DNA of 50,874 nucleotides from an uncultured Clostridia bacterium (GCA_944382925.1 CALWNX010000052.1:1-50874); one strand, 5' to 3'. Shown: positions 18,909 through 28,344, counted from the first letter of the stretch. Numbers and translations are program-made. The notes: generated by a model not told the origin, from the sequence alone.

Positions 18909-19622
18909 ATGGACAATTCCATCTGCTACATCGTCGGCGCGGGCGAGCAGTTTCATACCCTGCCCCGGCCCGCACAGGGCGATCTTGTGATCGCTGCCGA
19001 CGGCGGCTATGCCTTTCTTGCCGCGGCCGGCATCGCAGCTGATATATTCGTCGGCGATTTCGACTCGCTGGCTCCGGAAAGCAAGGCTGACGGAGCTAGC
19101 GGAGCGGGCAATGCGGGCGGAGCACAAAAGCCTGCTTTCCCTGCTTCGTGCCGCGTTGTCCCGCTGCCGGTAATTAAAGACTGCACCGACACGGCCGCCG
19201 CGATCGAGCTCGGTTTGGAAGCAGGCTATCGCCGCTTTTACATTTACGGCGGCACCGGCGGCCGCCCGGATCACACTCTGGCCAATATCCAGTGTCTGGC
19301 CGCAATCGCCCGCCGCGGCGGACAGGCCAGCCTCATAGACCGCGACAACGTTATCACCTGCATCTGCAACGGTTCACTTTCCTTTCCTCCGCAGGACAGC
19401 GGTTTTATCTCCGTTTTTTCGCTCAGCGACTGCTCCCTGGGAGTCAGCGAAAGCGGGCTCAAATATACGATCACTGACGCCAGGCTTACCAATACCGTGC
19501 CGCTTGGGGTGAGCAACGAATTTACCGGCGCAGCAAGCGAAATCTCCGTGCAAAACGGCACGCTGATCATCGTTTATCCATATCAGCTCTTGCACAGAGC
19601 TGTCTACAAAAGCTACATATAA
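18909..19622 (+). CDS. thiN: Thiamine pyrophosphokinase
   Basis: A 237-residue protein with the family signatures in order: AADGGYAFLAAAGIAADIFVG, GDFDSL, KDCTDTAAAIELG and GGTGGRPDHTLAN. It transfers pyrophosphate from ATP to thiamine, giving the cofactor TPP. A Gly/Ala-rich segment of about 20 residues after GDFDSL (around residues 60-80) looks like a loop expansion. The start at 18909 is set by CAGGAG 8 bases upstream and by the promoter just before it; the longer in-frame reading from 18801 runs through the repeat and promoter and is rejected. metY follows 12 bases later. Confidence 0.93.
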   Translation: MDNSICYIVGAGEQFHTLPRPAQGDLVIAADGGYAFLAAAGIAADIFVGDFDSLAPESKADGASGAGNAGGAQKPAFPASCRVVPLPVIKDCTDTAAAIELGLEAGYRRFYIYGGTGGRPDHTLANIQCLAAIARRGGQASLIDRDNVITCICNGSLSFPPQDSGFISVFSLSDCSLGVSESGLKYTITDARLTNTVPLGVSNEFTGAASEISVQNGTLIIVYPYQLLHRAVYKSYI

Positions 19623-19634
19623 AGGAGGACCATT

Positions 19635-20918
19635 ATGAAAGACAAGCATATCGAGACCCTTTGCCTGCAGGGCGGCTACAATCCCGGCAACGGTCAGCCG
19701 CGGCAGCTGCCGATAGTACAGAGCACCACCTTCCGCTACGAGACCAGCGCCGATATGGCCAAGCTCTTCGATCTGGAATCTAACGAATACATGTATTCGC
19801 GCCTTGCCAATCCGACCTGCGACCAGGTGGCCCAAAAAATAGCCGCCCTCGAAGGCGGCAGTGCTGCCATGCTCACCAGCTCCGGTCAGGCCGCTAATTT
19901 CTATGCCGTGTTCAACATCGCCTCGGCCGGAGATCACATCGTGGCCTCCTCAACCATCTACGGCGGAACCTTTAACCTCTTTTCCGTTACCATGAAACGC
20001 ATGGGCATCGACTTCACCTTCGTCGATCCTGACTGCACGGCGGAAGCGCTTGATGCTGCTTTCCGTCCCAACACGAAGGCGGTTTTCGGCGAAACCATCG
20101 CCAATCCGGCTCTGACAGTGCTCGATATTGAAAAATTCGCCCGCGCCGCCCACGAGCACGGCGTGCCGCTGATCGTCGACAACACCTTTGCCACGCCAAT
20201 CAACTGCCGCCCGTTTGAGTGGGGAGCCGACATCGTCACTCACTCCACCACCAAGTACATGGAAGGTCACGCGGCGACCATCGGCGGCTGCATCGTCGAC
20301 AGCGGCAAGTTCGACTGGACAAAATATCCCGACAAATTCCCGGGTCTGTGCACGCCCGACGACAGCTACCATGGCGTAACCTACACGGAAAAGTTCGGTC
20401 TGGAAGGAGCCTTTATAACCAAGGCGGTCGCCCAGCTCATGCGCGACTTCGGCTCCACCCCTTCGCCGCACAGCGCATTTCTGCTCAATCTCGGCCTCGA
20501 AAGCCTGCACGTGCGCGTCGAGCGCCACTGCGCCAACGCCCTGAAAATGGCACAGTTCCTCAAGGCCAGCGACAAGATCTCCTGGGTCAGCTATCCGGGG
20601 CTTGCCGGCGACAAATACTACGAGCTGGCCTGCAAGTACCTGCCAAAAGGCACCTGCGGCGTGATCAGCTTCGGCGTCAAAGGCGGCCGTCAGGCGGCAG
20701 AAAGCTTTATGGGCCATCTTAAGCTGGCCTCGATCGAAACGCACGTGGCCGACTCGCGCACCTGCTGTCTGCACCCGGCCAGCTCCACACACAGACAGAT
20801 GAACGACGAGCAGCTCCTGGCCGCCGGCGTATCTCCTGATCTGATCAGGCTTTCTGTCGGACTAGAAAACGCCGACGATCTGATCGCCGACGTCGAAAAT
20901 GCTCTTGCGCAAATTTAA
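19635..20918 (+). CDS. metY: O-acetylhomoserine aminocarboxypropyltransferase (Cys/Met metabolism PLP enzyme)
   Basis: A 427-residue PLP enzyme of the Cys/Met metabolism family. The phosphate-binding region SSGQAANFYAVF, the cofactor Asp in VDNTFATP and the Schiff-base Lys in THSTTKYMEGH are present. The length and the long insert after the lysine (GKFDWTKYPDKFPGL) fit MetY better than the shorter cystathionine lyases. It probably makes homocysteine from O-acetylhomoserine and sulfide; methionine gamma-lyase activity cannot be excluded. AAGGAGG precedes the ATG. It follows thiN closely, probably in the same transcript. Confidence 0.88.
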   Translation: MKDKHIETLCLQGGYNPGNGQPRQLPIVQSTTFRYETSADMAKLFDLESNEYMYSRLANPTCDQVAQKIAALEGGSAAMLTSSGQAANFYAVFNIASAGDHIVASSTIYGGTFNLFSVTMKRMGIDFTFVDPDCTAEALDAAFRPNTKAVFGETIANPALTVLDIEKFARAAHEHGVPLIVDNTFATPINCRPFEWGADIVTHSTTKYMEGHAATIGGCIVDSGKFDWTKYPDKFPGLCTPDDSYHGVTYTEKFGLEGAFITKAVAQLMRDFGSTPSPHSAFLLNLGLESLHVRVERHCANALKMAQFLKASDKISWVSYPGLAGDKYYELACKYLPKGTCGVISFGVKGGRQAAESFMGHLKLASIETHVADSRTCCLHPASSTHRQMNDEQLLAAGVSPDLIRLSVGLENADDLIADVENALAQI

Positions 20919-20979
20919 TTAAGGCTTGCAAGGGAATCGATCATATCAACCGCATTCCCCGCATTTCCCCCGCAGCTCT

Positions 20980-21858
20980 TTAATCCGCCTCGCGCATCAT
21001 CATGGCGATCGTAATGCGCGTGTTGGTTTCATAGGCGCGGAAAGGCTGGTGCAGAGCCCGCTCCTTGCTCCAGTACAGCTTCTTGTGCGCGGCAAAGATC
21101 TCATCGGCGGACTTGCCCTCCGCAATCAGGCGGCTATAAAAATCGCGTTCTTTTGTAGCGATATCAATATATATGTCAAAATATCGATCTTTAAGCTCAT
21201 CCGCTACAAAGCCGAAATGTGGTGTAATGATATCTTTGTGCGCAAGCAGGCGGCAAAAAAGCGCCGACTCGAAGCTTTCCTCAAAGCTCTTGAGCACGGA
21301 GGTGTGCATGCGGCCGCTGCTCTCAAGCACGCCTGTAGACTCGCTCGCAAGTAAGACCCCTGCCGGCGCCAGCAGATACGACATGCTGCAGTCGGTGTGC
21401 CCCGGCGTAGCAAAGCAGAGCAGCTCTTCATCCCCCAGCGAAACCACATCACCGCTCTCAAGCACACGGTCCACGCGCAGCCCAAAAGCCGTGATCTCTG
21501 ACGGATCGCGTCCGTAAGCCTCTGCTGCGCTTTGCCCCATGGATGCTATCATTTTGAGCGCGCCGGGTCGTGCGAATACCTCGCGGGCCTTGGCAGCGCC
21601 TAAGACCAGCGCCTGCGGCCAGCGCTTTAATATATAAGGTAGCGCGCCCACGTGATCGTAATGCGAATGTGAAATCACTATATAGTCGAGCGGGCGCCCG
21701 GCGAGCTCGCGCGTGAGGTTTTCCTCAAGCTCGCGGTGAAAGCAGGCCATGCCCACATCGTGCAGCGCCGTCCTTTCGCTGCCCAATATCAGGGTCGCCA
21801 GTCCGCCCGGACCACCGCTCACATCTTTTATCAGCCTGGCATACTGTTCCTTTACCAT
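20980..21858 (-). CDS. MBL-fold metallo-hydrolase
   Basis: A 292-residue metallo-beta-lactamase-fold protein. The metal motif HSHYDHVG is visible near residue 64, with a second-site region TPGHTDCSMSYLL and a late His in ITPHFG. The substrate is not evident; such proteins range from thioesterase-like hydrolases to flavodiiron partners. Its ATG at 21858 directly abuts the TAG of the EamA gene (zero spacing), with GGGGAG 9 bases upstream, so it is the last gene of the long minus-strand catabolic cluster. It converges with metY. Confidence 0.87.
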   Translation of the reverse strand: MVKEQYARLIKDVSGGPGGLATLILGSERTALHDVGMACFHRELEENLTRELAGRPLDYIVISHSHYDHVGALPYILKRWPQALVLGAAKAREVFARPGALKMIASMGQSAAEAYGRDPSEITAFGLRVDRVLESGDVVSLGDEELLCFATPGHTDCSMSYLLAPAGVLLASESTGVLESSGRMHTSVLKSFEESFESALFCRLLAHKDIITPHFGFVADELKDRYFDIYIDIATKERDFYSRLIAEGKSADEIFAAHKKLYWSKERALHQPFRAYETNTRITIAMMMREAD

Positions 21859-22776
21859 CTAGCCGTTCTCCCCTTTCCGCAGTCTGTTTTCTTTATATTC
21901 GCCGTAGCTGAAGAAAACAAGCCCGATCCAGATGATAGCAAAGGCGATCAGCTGCACGCTCTCAAACGGCTCTTTAAAGAGAAAGATACCGATAAAGAGC
22001 GATATAGTCGGCGAAATATATTCTGTCAGCCCCACCACGAAGAGATTGAGCTTGCGGGCGGCGCTGGCAAAAAGCCCTAGCGGCAGGGCGGTGACAATGC
22101 CGCACAGGAGCAGCAGAACAAATTTATGCGGCTCGCCTGCGGCCAGCGCACCCCGTCCGTTTAGCTCCAGATATACGATCACAGCCAGCGCCAGCGGCGC
22201 CCAGAAGACCGTTTCGTAAAACAGAGAAATCAGCGGCGGGAGCGAAAAGCTCTTCTTCGCTGCCGCATAGACGGCAAAGGTCAGCGCCACGCCCAGGGCG
22301 ATCAGCGGCACCTGCTTGAAATACCAGATCACGGCCGCCACGCCGGCCAGAGCAAAGCAAAGCGCGATCACCTTGTATGTGCTCAGTTTTTCCTTAAACA
22401 GGACGATACCGAAGGTGCAGACCACCAGCGGCTCGATATAATAGCCGATCGAAGTCTGGATCACAAAGCCGGCGTTGACCGCCCAGATGTATATCGACCA
22501 GTTGGCCGTGATCAAAAGCCCCGCCAGCGCATATTTTATCAACCCCTTCTTGTCCGCAAGAGGCGCCAGCACCTCCCGGCGTCCGTGGAAAACAAAGGCA
22601 GCTGCCGCACAGCAGACGGCCACCATCACGATGCGGTAGAAGATGATCACAAAGGAATCGATCGGCTTGAGCCACTGCCAGTAGATGGGCAGCACGCCCC
22701 AGAAAAGGCTGCAGCAGACGGCAGAGACCATGCCCTGCCGATATGCCCTGTTTTCTTCAGCAGCTATTTGTTCCAT
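21859..22776 (-). CDS. EamA/RarD-type transporter
   Basis: A 305-residue membrane protein of the drug/metabolite transporter superfamily with ten predicted helices. The N-terminal signature (GMVSAVCCSLFWGVLPIYWQ) and a late PTISLFIGIFLFKEPF match the RarD subgroup. Its substrate is unknown; by position it may export or import a metabolite of the surrounding pathway. The ATG at 22776 overlaps the enolase-like gene by 13 bases but has no clear ribosome binding site. Met16 (22731) is an alternative start that would bring the length close to other RarD proteins. Confidence 0.88.
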   Translation of the reverse strand: MEQIAAEENRAYRQGMVSAVCCSLFWGVLPIYWQWLKPIDSFVIIFYRIVMVAVCCAAAAFVFHGRREVLAPLADKKGLIKYALAGLLITANWSIYIWAVNAGFVIQTSIGYYIEPLVVCTFGIVLFKEKLSTYKVIALCFALAGVAAVIWYFKQVPLIALGVALTFAVYAAAKKSFSLPPLISLFYETVFWAPLALAVIVYLELNGRGALAAGEPHKFVLLLLCGIVTALPLGLFASAARKLNLFVVGLTEYISPTISLFIGIFLFKEPFESVQLIAFAIIWIGLVFFSYGEYKENRLRKGENG

Positions 22777-24050
22777 TTGATAAACGGCGTAAAGTCAAAC
22801 GGCTTTGAACCTTCTATCTCGCTCTCAGCCCTCAGCAGAGAGTTAACGATATGGATGGCATGACCGAATTTAGGCGGTCCCAGCTTGACGGCAGCCGCCC
22901 CGCCGGCCGTACCCATGTCGGCCACCGGATCGTCGCTGACACCGCCGGCTCTGATCGACGGAACGGAGAACATACCGTGCTCGATCGCATACTTCTGCGC
23001 CGCCATCGCCTCGGTAACGGTGCCCACCTGATTAGGCTTGAAGATGAAGGAACCGCAGGCTCCCATTTCCACAGCCTTCTTGAGCTTTTCGATATTGGTC
23101 ACCGTCAGATCGTCGCCGCAGAGCGTAGTCCTGGTGAGGATCTTGGCCGCCTTGGCCCAGCCCTCCCAGTCGTTCTCGTCGAGCGGGTCCTCCAGATAGA
23201 GGAAGTTGTATTTTTCCGTCGCTTCCTTGAGGATGCCGATCACCTCGTCGGTGTCGATCTCGCGGCCGCAGTAGTTGTAAGTCTTTCTCTCGGCGTTGTA
23301 GATCTCGCTGAAGGCGCAGTCCATGTGGAAACCGATCTTGTTCTCGCAGCCCTCGCGCTTGCAGGTCTCAAAGAGAATATCAAGGCAGTCCATGAATTCC
23401 GTGGAAGGAGCCATATACTCGGACATGGCGCCGATCTCCGGCCTTCTGCCGCCCTGAAATTCGCGGATCACCTCCGGCAGGCGCTTATAAACCTTGCAGA
23501 GGATGGCCGTCGCCTCTTCGATCGATTTGGCCTTATACGGAATGATCGTGCACTCCTGCACCGGCATGGTGTTTTCTTCATAGCTGCCGCCGGCAAACAT
23601 GTCAGAGGTCGGCAGCGGAATGGTCTTGATCTCGCCCTCAGCCAGGTACTTGTACTGCGGCACGTGCAGAATATTGCAGGCAGCGCGCATTACGGCCATC
23701 GAAGTGCTGTAGGTGGTGTTGCCGCCCAGCTTCGACTTGTTAGGCGTGCCGTCGAGCGTAATCAGCGCCTCGTCGACAGCCTTCTGATCGAGCACGTCGA
23801 GCCCTCTGATCGCCGGCAGCACTACTTTTTCCGCCATTTCCACAGCCTTATAGACGCCGTTGCCGTCGTACCAGGACTTGTCGCCGTCTCTGAGCACAAA
23901 GGCTTCATGTTCGCCGGCCGAAATGCCGGACGGAGAAGCTCCCCGTCCCATAACGCCGTCTTCCGTATATACATCCACCTCCAGCAGCGGCTTGCCCTTG
24001 CAGTCGATGAGCGCCCGCGCTTTAAGATCCTTGATCGCAGTTCCCTTCAT
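22764..24050 (-). CDS. Divergent enolase-superfamily protein (enolase-like)
   Basis: A 428-residue protein that aligns with enolase over its whole length (ASPSGISAGEHEAFVLRDGD, LDGTPNKSKLGGN, YLEDPLDENDW, GDDLTVTN). By eye against E. coli enolase, the three metal ligands (Asp in HMDCAFSE, Glu in LEDP, Asp in CGDDL), the base Lys in FKPNQVGT and the Lys in AVKLG are kept. The His of GGEHA is Tyr (GGSYE), the catalytic Glu segment VGDEGGYAP is IGAMSEYMAP, and SHRSG is SIRAG. It may therefore not perform the standard 2-phosphoglycerate/PEP reaction. AAGGAGG stands before the ATG at 24050. It lies 10 bases after the DUF4147 kinase-like gene, suggesting linked substrates. It is unlikely to be the housekeeping eno. 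Confidence 0.85.
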   Translation of the reverse strand: MKGTAIKDLKARALIDCKGKPLLEVDVYTEDGVMGRGASPSGISAGEHEAFVLRDGDKSWYDGNGVYKAVEMAEKVVLPAIRGLDVLDQKAVDEALITLDGTPNKSKLGGNTTYSTSMAVMRAACNILHVPQYKYLAEGEIKTIPLPTSDMFAGGSYEENTMPVQECTIIPYKAKSIEEATAILCKVYKRLPEVIREFQGGRRPEIGAMSEYMAPSTEFMDCLDILFETCKREGCENKIGFHMDCAFSEIYNAERKTYNYCGREIDTDEVIGILKEATEKYNFLYLEDPLDENDWEGWAKAAKILTRTTLCGDDLTVTNIEKLKKAVEMGACGSFIFKPNQVGTVTEAMAAQKYAIEHGMFSVPSIRAGGVSDDPVADMGTAGGAAAVKLGPPKFGHAIHIVNSLLRAESEIEGSKPFDFTPFIKWNK

Positions 24051-24060
24051 GATTTCCTCC

Positions 24061-25473
24061 TTATTTCTTCTCGCCCACGTAGAGCACATTAAAGTCGCAG
24101 AGATTGGTACCGGTGTTGCCGGTAAAGAGCCCGTCCTTGATGGCAGTCAGCGCCTCGTAGCAGGCGTGTCCCTCAAGCTGGCGGCGCAGGTCGACGCCGG
24201 CTTTTTTCGCGGCCGCCATCGAAGTGCTGTCCGTCACGCCGCCGGCATTTTCGCAGGTGCCGTCCGTGCCTTCGGAATCCATGGAAAGCATGCAGCAGTT
24301 AGAAAGCCCCAGCTCGTCGGCCATGATGGCAAACGAAGTGACCAGCTCCTGCGAAGGTCCGCCGTGACCGGTGATCTCGTCGTCTGCGCCGATGGCCGTC
24401 GTCGTCTCGCCGGCGGAAAAGATCAGGCACGGAGCCTTGAAAGGTCGGCCCGTCATCTGGATTTCCTTGGCCAGCGTCGCCATAAAAGTACCAAAATCCT
24501 TGCTTTCTCCCGAAGCATAGGTCGTCAGCACGTGAGCGTCCACGCCCATCTCGTTTGCCACATCCATCGCATGGCGGCAGGAATCAGGCATGGTGTTGAC
24601 GATGTAATAGTCGACGTCGTTGCTCATCTCCTGCGGCGTCTCTTCCTCCGGGCCGGAATTCATCAGATAATTGGCCACGCTCTTTGGCAGCTTGTCCTCG
24701 ATGTTGTATTTTCTGATGATCGCCCTGATGTCCTCAAATGTGATGGTGTCGTAGCCTACCGGCGTGCCCATGATCGGCACCGGATACGAATAATCGGTGA
24801 TGTCGTCGAGGCCGACGGCGTCCCAGATCTCAAAGCAGAAAATCTTCGCGCCCTTGATTCTCTGGCCGAGACGGCCGCGGCTCATGCGCGAAAGATGACC
24901 CCTTATATCGTTGATGTCCATCACCCACATGCTGTTTTTGAGCATCACGTCGGTCGCTTCCTTGAGGTCGTCGAGGGAAACTCCTTCGACCGGATAACCC
25001 ATCAGCGCCGAGCAGCCGCCGGTCAGTCCCAGCAGCAGGAGGTCGCGCTCGTTCATCTGATCGGCCAGCTCCAGCATGCGCTTGCAGCCTTCGATACCCT
25101 CCTTGTTCGGCAGCGGATGGCCGCCGACGAAGATCTCCGTCTTCTTCAGTGTCTTGACATCGATTTCTTCCTTGATCTTGATGATCGTTACGCCGGCAGT
25201 GAGTCTGTCGCCGAGAATTTCCTCAAAAGCCCTGGCCATGTGGTTGCCGGCCTTGCCGGAGGAAAAGGCGTAGACGCGGTCGTACTTGTTCAGATCCACC
25301 ACCTGATGACCGATGGTCAGCGTATCGCCCTCGCGCCTGATAAATCTCTTGAAGTATTTATAGACGTCGAGCCTGTCGAGCACCTCGTCGGTCACCTTTA
25401 AAACGGTCTCTCTCGCCTCTCTGTCGCCGTGCGACAGCAGCGTTTCGTAATTCTTGATTTTTTCAAACTGCAT
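24061..25473 (-). CDS. DUF4147/MOFRL glycerate 2-kinase-like protein
   Basis: A 470-residue protein with the DUF4147 N-terminal domain (FSSGKAGNHMA, GGHPLPNKEG, LTGGCSALM) and a C-terminal MOFRL domain (SAGETTTAI, GHGGPSQELV, DSEGTDGTCENAGGVTD, TGTNLCDFNV). Characterised members phosphorylate D-glycerate at C2. Here the neighbouring enolase-like protein has an altered active site, so the true substrate may be another hydroxy acid. The ATG at 25473 has AAAGG 8 bases upstream and overlaps the etfA end by 11 bases; the GTG three codons earlier is less well placed. Confidence 0.88.
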   Translation of the reverse strand: MQFEKIKNYETLLSHGDREARETVLKVTDEVLDRLDVYKYFKRFIRREGDTLTIGHQVVDLNKYDRVYAFSSGKAGNHMARAFEEILGDRLTAGVTIIKIKEEIDVKTLKKTEIFVGGHPLPNKEGIEGCKRMLELADQMNERDLLLLGLTGGCSALMGYPVEGVSLDDLKEATDVMLKNSMWVMDINDIRGHLSRMSRGRLGQRIKGAKIFCFEIWDAVGLDDITDYSYPVPIMGTPVGYDTITFEDIRAIIRKYNIEDKLPKSVANYLMNSGPEEETPQEMSNDVDYYIVNTMPDSCRHAMDVANEMGVDAHVLTTYASGESKDFGTFMATLAKEIQMTGRPFKAPCLIFSAGETTTAIGADDEITGHGGPSQELVTSFAIMADELGLSNCCMLSMDSEGTDGTCENAGGVTDSTSMAAAKKAGVDLRRQLEGHACYEALTAIKDGLFTGNTGTNLCDFNVLYVGEKK

Positions 25474-26422
25474 TTGCTTCACCTTTCTTTTCCTGCAAAG
25501 CTTTGATCAGTGCAGGCAATATATTTTCAAGATTTCCCACGATGCCAAGATCCGCAATATCGAAGATAGGCGCGGCGGGATTCTTGTTGATAGCGATTAT
25601 ACATTCTGCATCCTTCATGCCGGTCACATGCTGGATGGCTCCGGAAATTCCGCAGGCGATATAAAGCTTGGGATGCACGGTCCTGCCAGTCTGGCCTACC
25701 TGCATTGAAGCATCGGCCCAGCCGGCTTCTATACAGGCTCTGCTGGCCGCTATCTCGCCGCCGAGCAGCTCAGCCAGCGTTTTCAGCTGTTCAAAGCCGC
25801 CGCAGCTGGCAATGCCGCGCCCGCCGGCCACGAGGATATCGGCCTTGGTGATATCGACGCCCTGCTTCTTTTCTGCCCGTTCGTCAAGGAGACTGATCAG
25901 CTTCGCTGATGCCTGCTGTGCGGCAGAAACCATCCTTAGCTCCCCATCTGCGGGTATGAGCTCCGCTGCCCTGCCGGCGGCAAAGACTCCCGGTCTTACT
26001 GTCGCGATCAGGGGGCGGCCGCCGCTTGTGCCATAGATCAGCTTTTCACTGCCGGCGGCATTTGGCCGCAGCGGACAAAAGCCGTATTCTGCCTCAAATC
26101 TGACCTCCGTGCAGTCGCAGAGCAGGCCGGCGGAAAGCTTTTCTGCCAGCAGAGCGCAAAAACCGCTGCTGAGAGAGCTGGCACCCATCAGGATCAGCTG
26201 CGGGGCGACCTTGCCAAGCCTGGCAGCTGCCTCGTCCGCAAAAGAAGCCGGATCATAGTCGGGCAGAGTGCTCTTGAGCACCAGGCTTTCAAGTACCGCG
26301 CCATATGTCTGTGCCAGAGCTGAAGCGCCGGCCAGCACCTCACGCGAAAGCGGCGTTAAATTTCCGCCTTGCTCCTCCAGTATTACCGCAATTGTGATCA
26401 TATCGCTGTCATGCTTTGTCAT
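25463..26422 (-). CDS. etfA: Electron transfer flavoprotein alpha subunit
   Basis: A 319-residue protein. The C-terminal FAD-binding domain is clear: LVAGGRGI, VGQTGRTVHPKLYIACGISGAIQH, IIAINKNPAAPIFDIADLGIVG. It pairs with the EtfB encoded upstream to pass electrons between NADH or ferredoxin and the acyl-CoA dehydrogenase of the same operon. Whether the complex bifurcates electrons cannot be read safely from the sequence. The gap to etfB is 37 bases, the largest inside this part of the cluster, and the ribosome binding site (AAGAAAG) is weak. Confidence 0.93.
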   Translation of the reverse strand: MTKHDSDMITIAVILEEQGGNLTPLSREVLAGASALAQTYGAVLESLVLKSTLPDYDPASFADEAAARLGKVAPQLILMGASSLSSGFCALLAEKLSAGLLCDCTEVRFEAEYGFCPLRPNAAGSEKLIYGTSGGRPLIATVRPGVFAAGRAAELIPADGELRMVSAAQQASAKLISLLDERAEKKQGVDITKADILVAGGRGIASCGGFEQLKTLAELLGGEIAASRACIEAGWADASMQVGQTGRTVHPKLYIACGISGAIQHVTGMKDAECIIAINKNPAAPIFDIADLGIVGNLENILPALIKALQEKKGEANAV

Positions 26423-26459
26423 GCTTTCTTATCTCTTTATATCTGCTCTGAATATACGC

Positions 26460-27176
26460 CTACAGCATATGCTGCTCTGTAATTTCAGCGATGAGCTGCC
26501 GCACAGCTTCATCCGTTGAAACTGCGGTCAGCAGCCTGCCACGCTTGCGCCCCTGTGCCTTTTCGCGCCCGCGCACCTCTGCGCGGACGCTGCTTCCTTC
26601 GCACTGCACCGATATAAGCTCAATCTCGCGCGCATAAGCTCTGTTGATGCCCGCCACAGTCTTATAGACCGGCGCCTCGGGATGCGGCAGCACGCTGGCC
26701 AGACACGGCGTGCTGACTGAGAGCGTCTGCACTCTGCCGTCAGCCTTTCTGACTACCGTCAAAGCAGTCCCCTCCTGTGCATGCTGGATACTGTCGACAT
26801 GCGAAACGAAGGGGATACCCAGCTTAACCGCTGTCAGCAAACCCGTCGCAGCAGTATCCGCATCGAGAGGAAAGCTGCCGCTGAGCAGCAGCGTAAAATC
26901 TTCCTCCTGCACATGCTCGGCAAAGATCCGGGCGAAAGCGGCAGCGTCGGGCTCAGCCTGATCCGAAAGATCCAGAGCGCGCCCATCATCTGCTCCCATG
27001 GCGATCGCCTCGCGCACCTGCTGCACGGCTTCCTTTGCGCAGCCGAGGACGAGGACAAAAACACTTGCCTCGCACCCGGGCTGCGCCTTCAGCCGCAGCG
27101 CCGCTTCGACGCCGCTGTAGTCGTATCTCGTTTCACCGTCGGCCTTGACCTGCCGGGCCAGCACGATGATCCTCAT
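26460..27176 (-). CDS. etfB: Electron transfer flavoprotein beta subunit
   Basis: A 238-residue EtfB-type protein beginning MRIIVLARQVK, with the nucleotide-site region EAIAMGADDGRALDLSD and the partner/cofactor loop near FPLDADTAATGLLTAVKLG. It forms the heterodimer with EtfA. It is somewhat diverged from textbook EtfB in the AMP/FAD-binding loop (usual DxxTAQVGP is DADTAATGL). It begins one base after the acyl-CoA dehydrogenase stop with no clear Shine-Dalgarno sequence, so translation is probably coupled. Confidence 0.9.
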   Translation of the reverse strand: MRIIVLARQVKADGETRYDYSGVEAALRLKAQPGCEASVFVLVLGCAKEAVQQVREAIAMGADDGRALDLSDQAEPDAAAFARIFAEHVQEEDFTLLLSGSFPLDADTAATGLLTAVKLGIPFVSHVDSIQHAQEGTALTVVRKADGRVQTLSVSTPCLASVLPHPEAPVYKTVAGINRAYAREIELISVQCEGSSVRAEVRGREKAQGRKRGRLLTAVSTDEAVRQLIAEITEQHML

Positions 27177-27177
27177 T

Positions 27178-28317
27178 TTATCTGAACAATGCGCCGCTGA
27201 TTACCAGCTTCTGGATCTCGTTCGTTCCCTCGTAGATCTGCGTAATCTTGGCGTCTCTCATCATGCGCTCTACATGGTACTCCCTCATGTAGCCGTTGCC
27301 GCCCAGCATCTGCACCGCCTCTGTCGTTACGTGCATCGCCGCGTTCGTGCACACCAGCTTCGCCTTCGCCGCCGGAATCGTGTAAGGTCTTCCCTCAGAC
27401 TTGTCAAGCGCAGCCTTGTATACCATGTACTTAGCCTGCTCGATCTCGCACTCAAGCTCCGCCATCTTAAAGGCCAGATGCTGGTTGCGGTAGATCGGCT
27501 TGCCAAACTGCTCCCTCGTCATCAGGTACTTCCTGGCTATCTCAAAGGCTCCCTCAGCTATGCCAAGCCCCTGCGCCGCTACGCCGATCCGCCCTCCGTC
27601 GAGCGCCTTCATCGCCTGCTTGAAGCCTGTGCATTCCTCGCCGATCAGCGCGCTCTGCGGTATCTCGCAGTTCTCAAACACCAGCTCCGATACCTGCGCC
27701 GCCCGGATGCCCATCTTGTTCTCGATCTTGCCGATCGTAAAGCCCGGCGTCCCCTTCTTTACATGGAACAGCGATAAGCCCTTCTGCCCCAGCTCCGGGT
27801 GCGTCAGCGCGTATACCGCAAAGTGCTCTGCCAAAGGCCCGTTGGTGTTGAAGCACTTGAGGCCGTTGAGCACGTATCTGCCGTCCTTCTTTGTCGCCGT
27901 CGTAACGCAGCCGCCCGCATCAGAGCCCGCGTTTGGCTCAGTCAGGCCAAAGCCGCCCAGCGCCTTTCCCGAGAAAACATCCGGCAGAAATTCCATCTTC
28001 TGCTCTTCTGTGGCTCCGTTATATATACTGCCGCCGTAAAGAGACATCGCTACCGAGTAGGAAATTCCCAAAGATGCGTCGACCTTGGAAATCTCCTCGA
28101 CGCAGAGCGCATAGTCGAGGTAGTCGCCGCCCGAACCGCCGTATTTCTCCTCATACGGCAGGCCGACATAGCCCATGCTGCCCAGCTTCTTGTAAAGCTC
28201 AAGCGGATACTCGCTCTTTTCGTCTCTCTCGATCACTCCCGGCAGAAGCTCCTTCTCGGCAAATTCTCTTACGGCCTGCTGAAGCGCCTGCCTTCTCTCT
28301 GACAGTTGAAAATCCAT
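27178..28317 (-). CDS. Acyl-CoA dehydrogenase (short-chain type)
   Basis: A 379-residue flavoprotein. The FAD-contact signature FGLTEPNAGSDAGG and the catalytic base Glu363 in IYEGTNEIQKL are in the positions used by short-chain/butyryl-CoA dehydrogenases. With EtfAB encoded immediately downstream it probably acts as an enoyl-CoA reductase, as in the acryloyl-CoA or crotonyl-CoA reductase complexes of anaerobes. An AAGGAGG ribosome binding site precedes the ATG. Neighbouring CoA-transferases and a CoA ammonia lyase suggest that its substrate is an enoyl-CoA made by deamination. Confidence 0.95.
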   Translation of the reverse strand: MDFQLSERRQALQQAVREFAEKELLPGVIERDEKSEYPLELYKKLGSMGYVGLPYEEKYGGSGGDYLDYALCVEEISKVDASLGISYSVAMSLYGGSIYNGATEEQKMEFLPDVFSGKALGGFGLTEPNAGSDAGGCVTTATKKDGRYVLNGLKCFNTNGPLAEHFAVYALTHPELGQKGLSLFHVKKGTPGFTIGKIENKMGIRAAQVSELVFENCEIPQSALIGEECTGFKQAMKALDGGRIGVAAQGLGIAEGAFEIARKYLMTREQFGKPIYRNQHLAFKMAELECEIEQAKYMVYKAALDKSEGRPYTIPAAKAKLVCTNAAMHVTTEAVQMLGGNGYMREYHVERMMRDAKITQIYEGTNEIQKLVISGALFR

Positions 28318-28344
28318 TTTCTTCTCTCCTCCTTAAAATCATCT

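Noticed and set aside
22764-24050. Housekeeping enolase
   Set aside because: Key catalytic residues are replaced and the gene is in a catabolic operon rather than with glycolytic genes.
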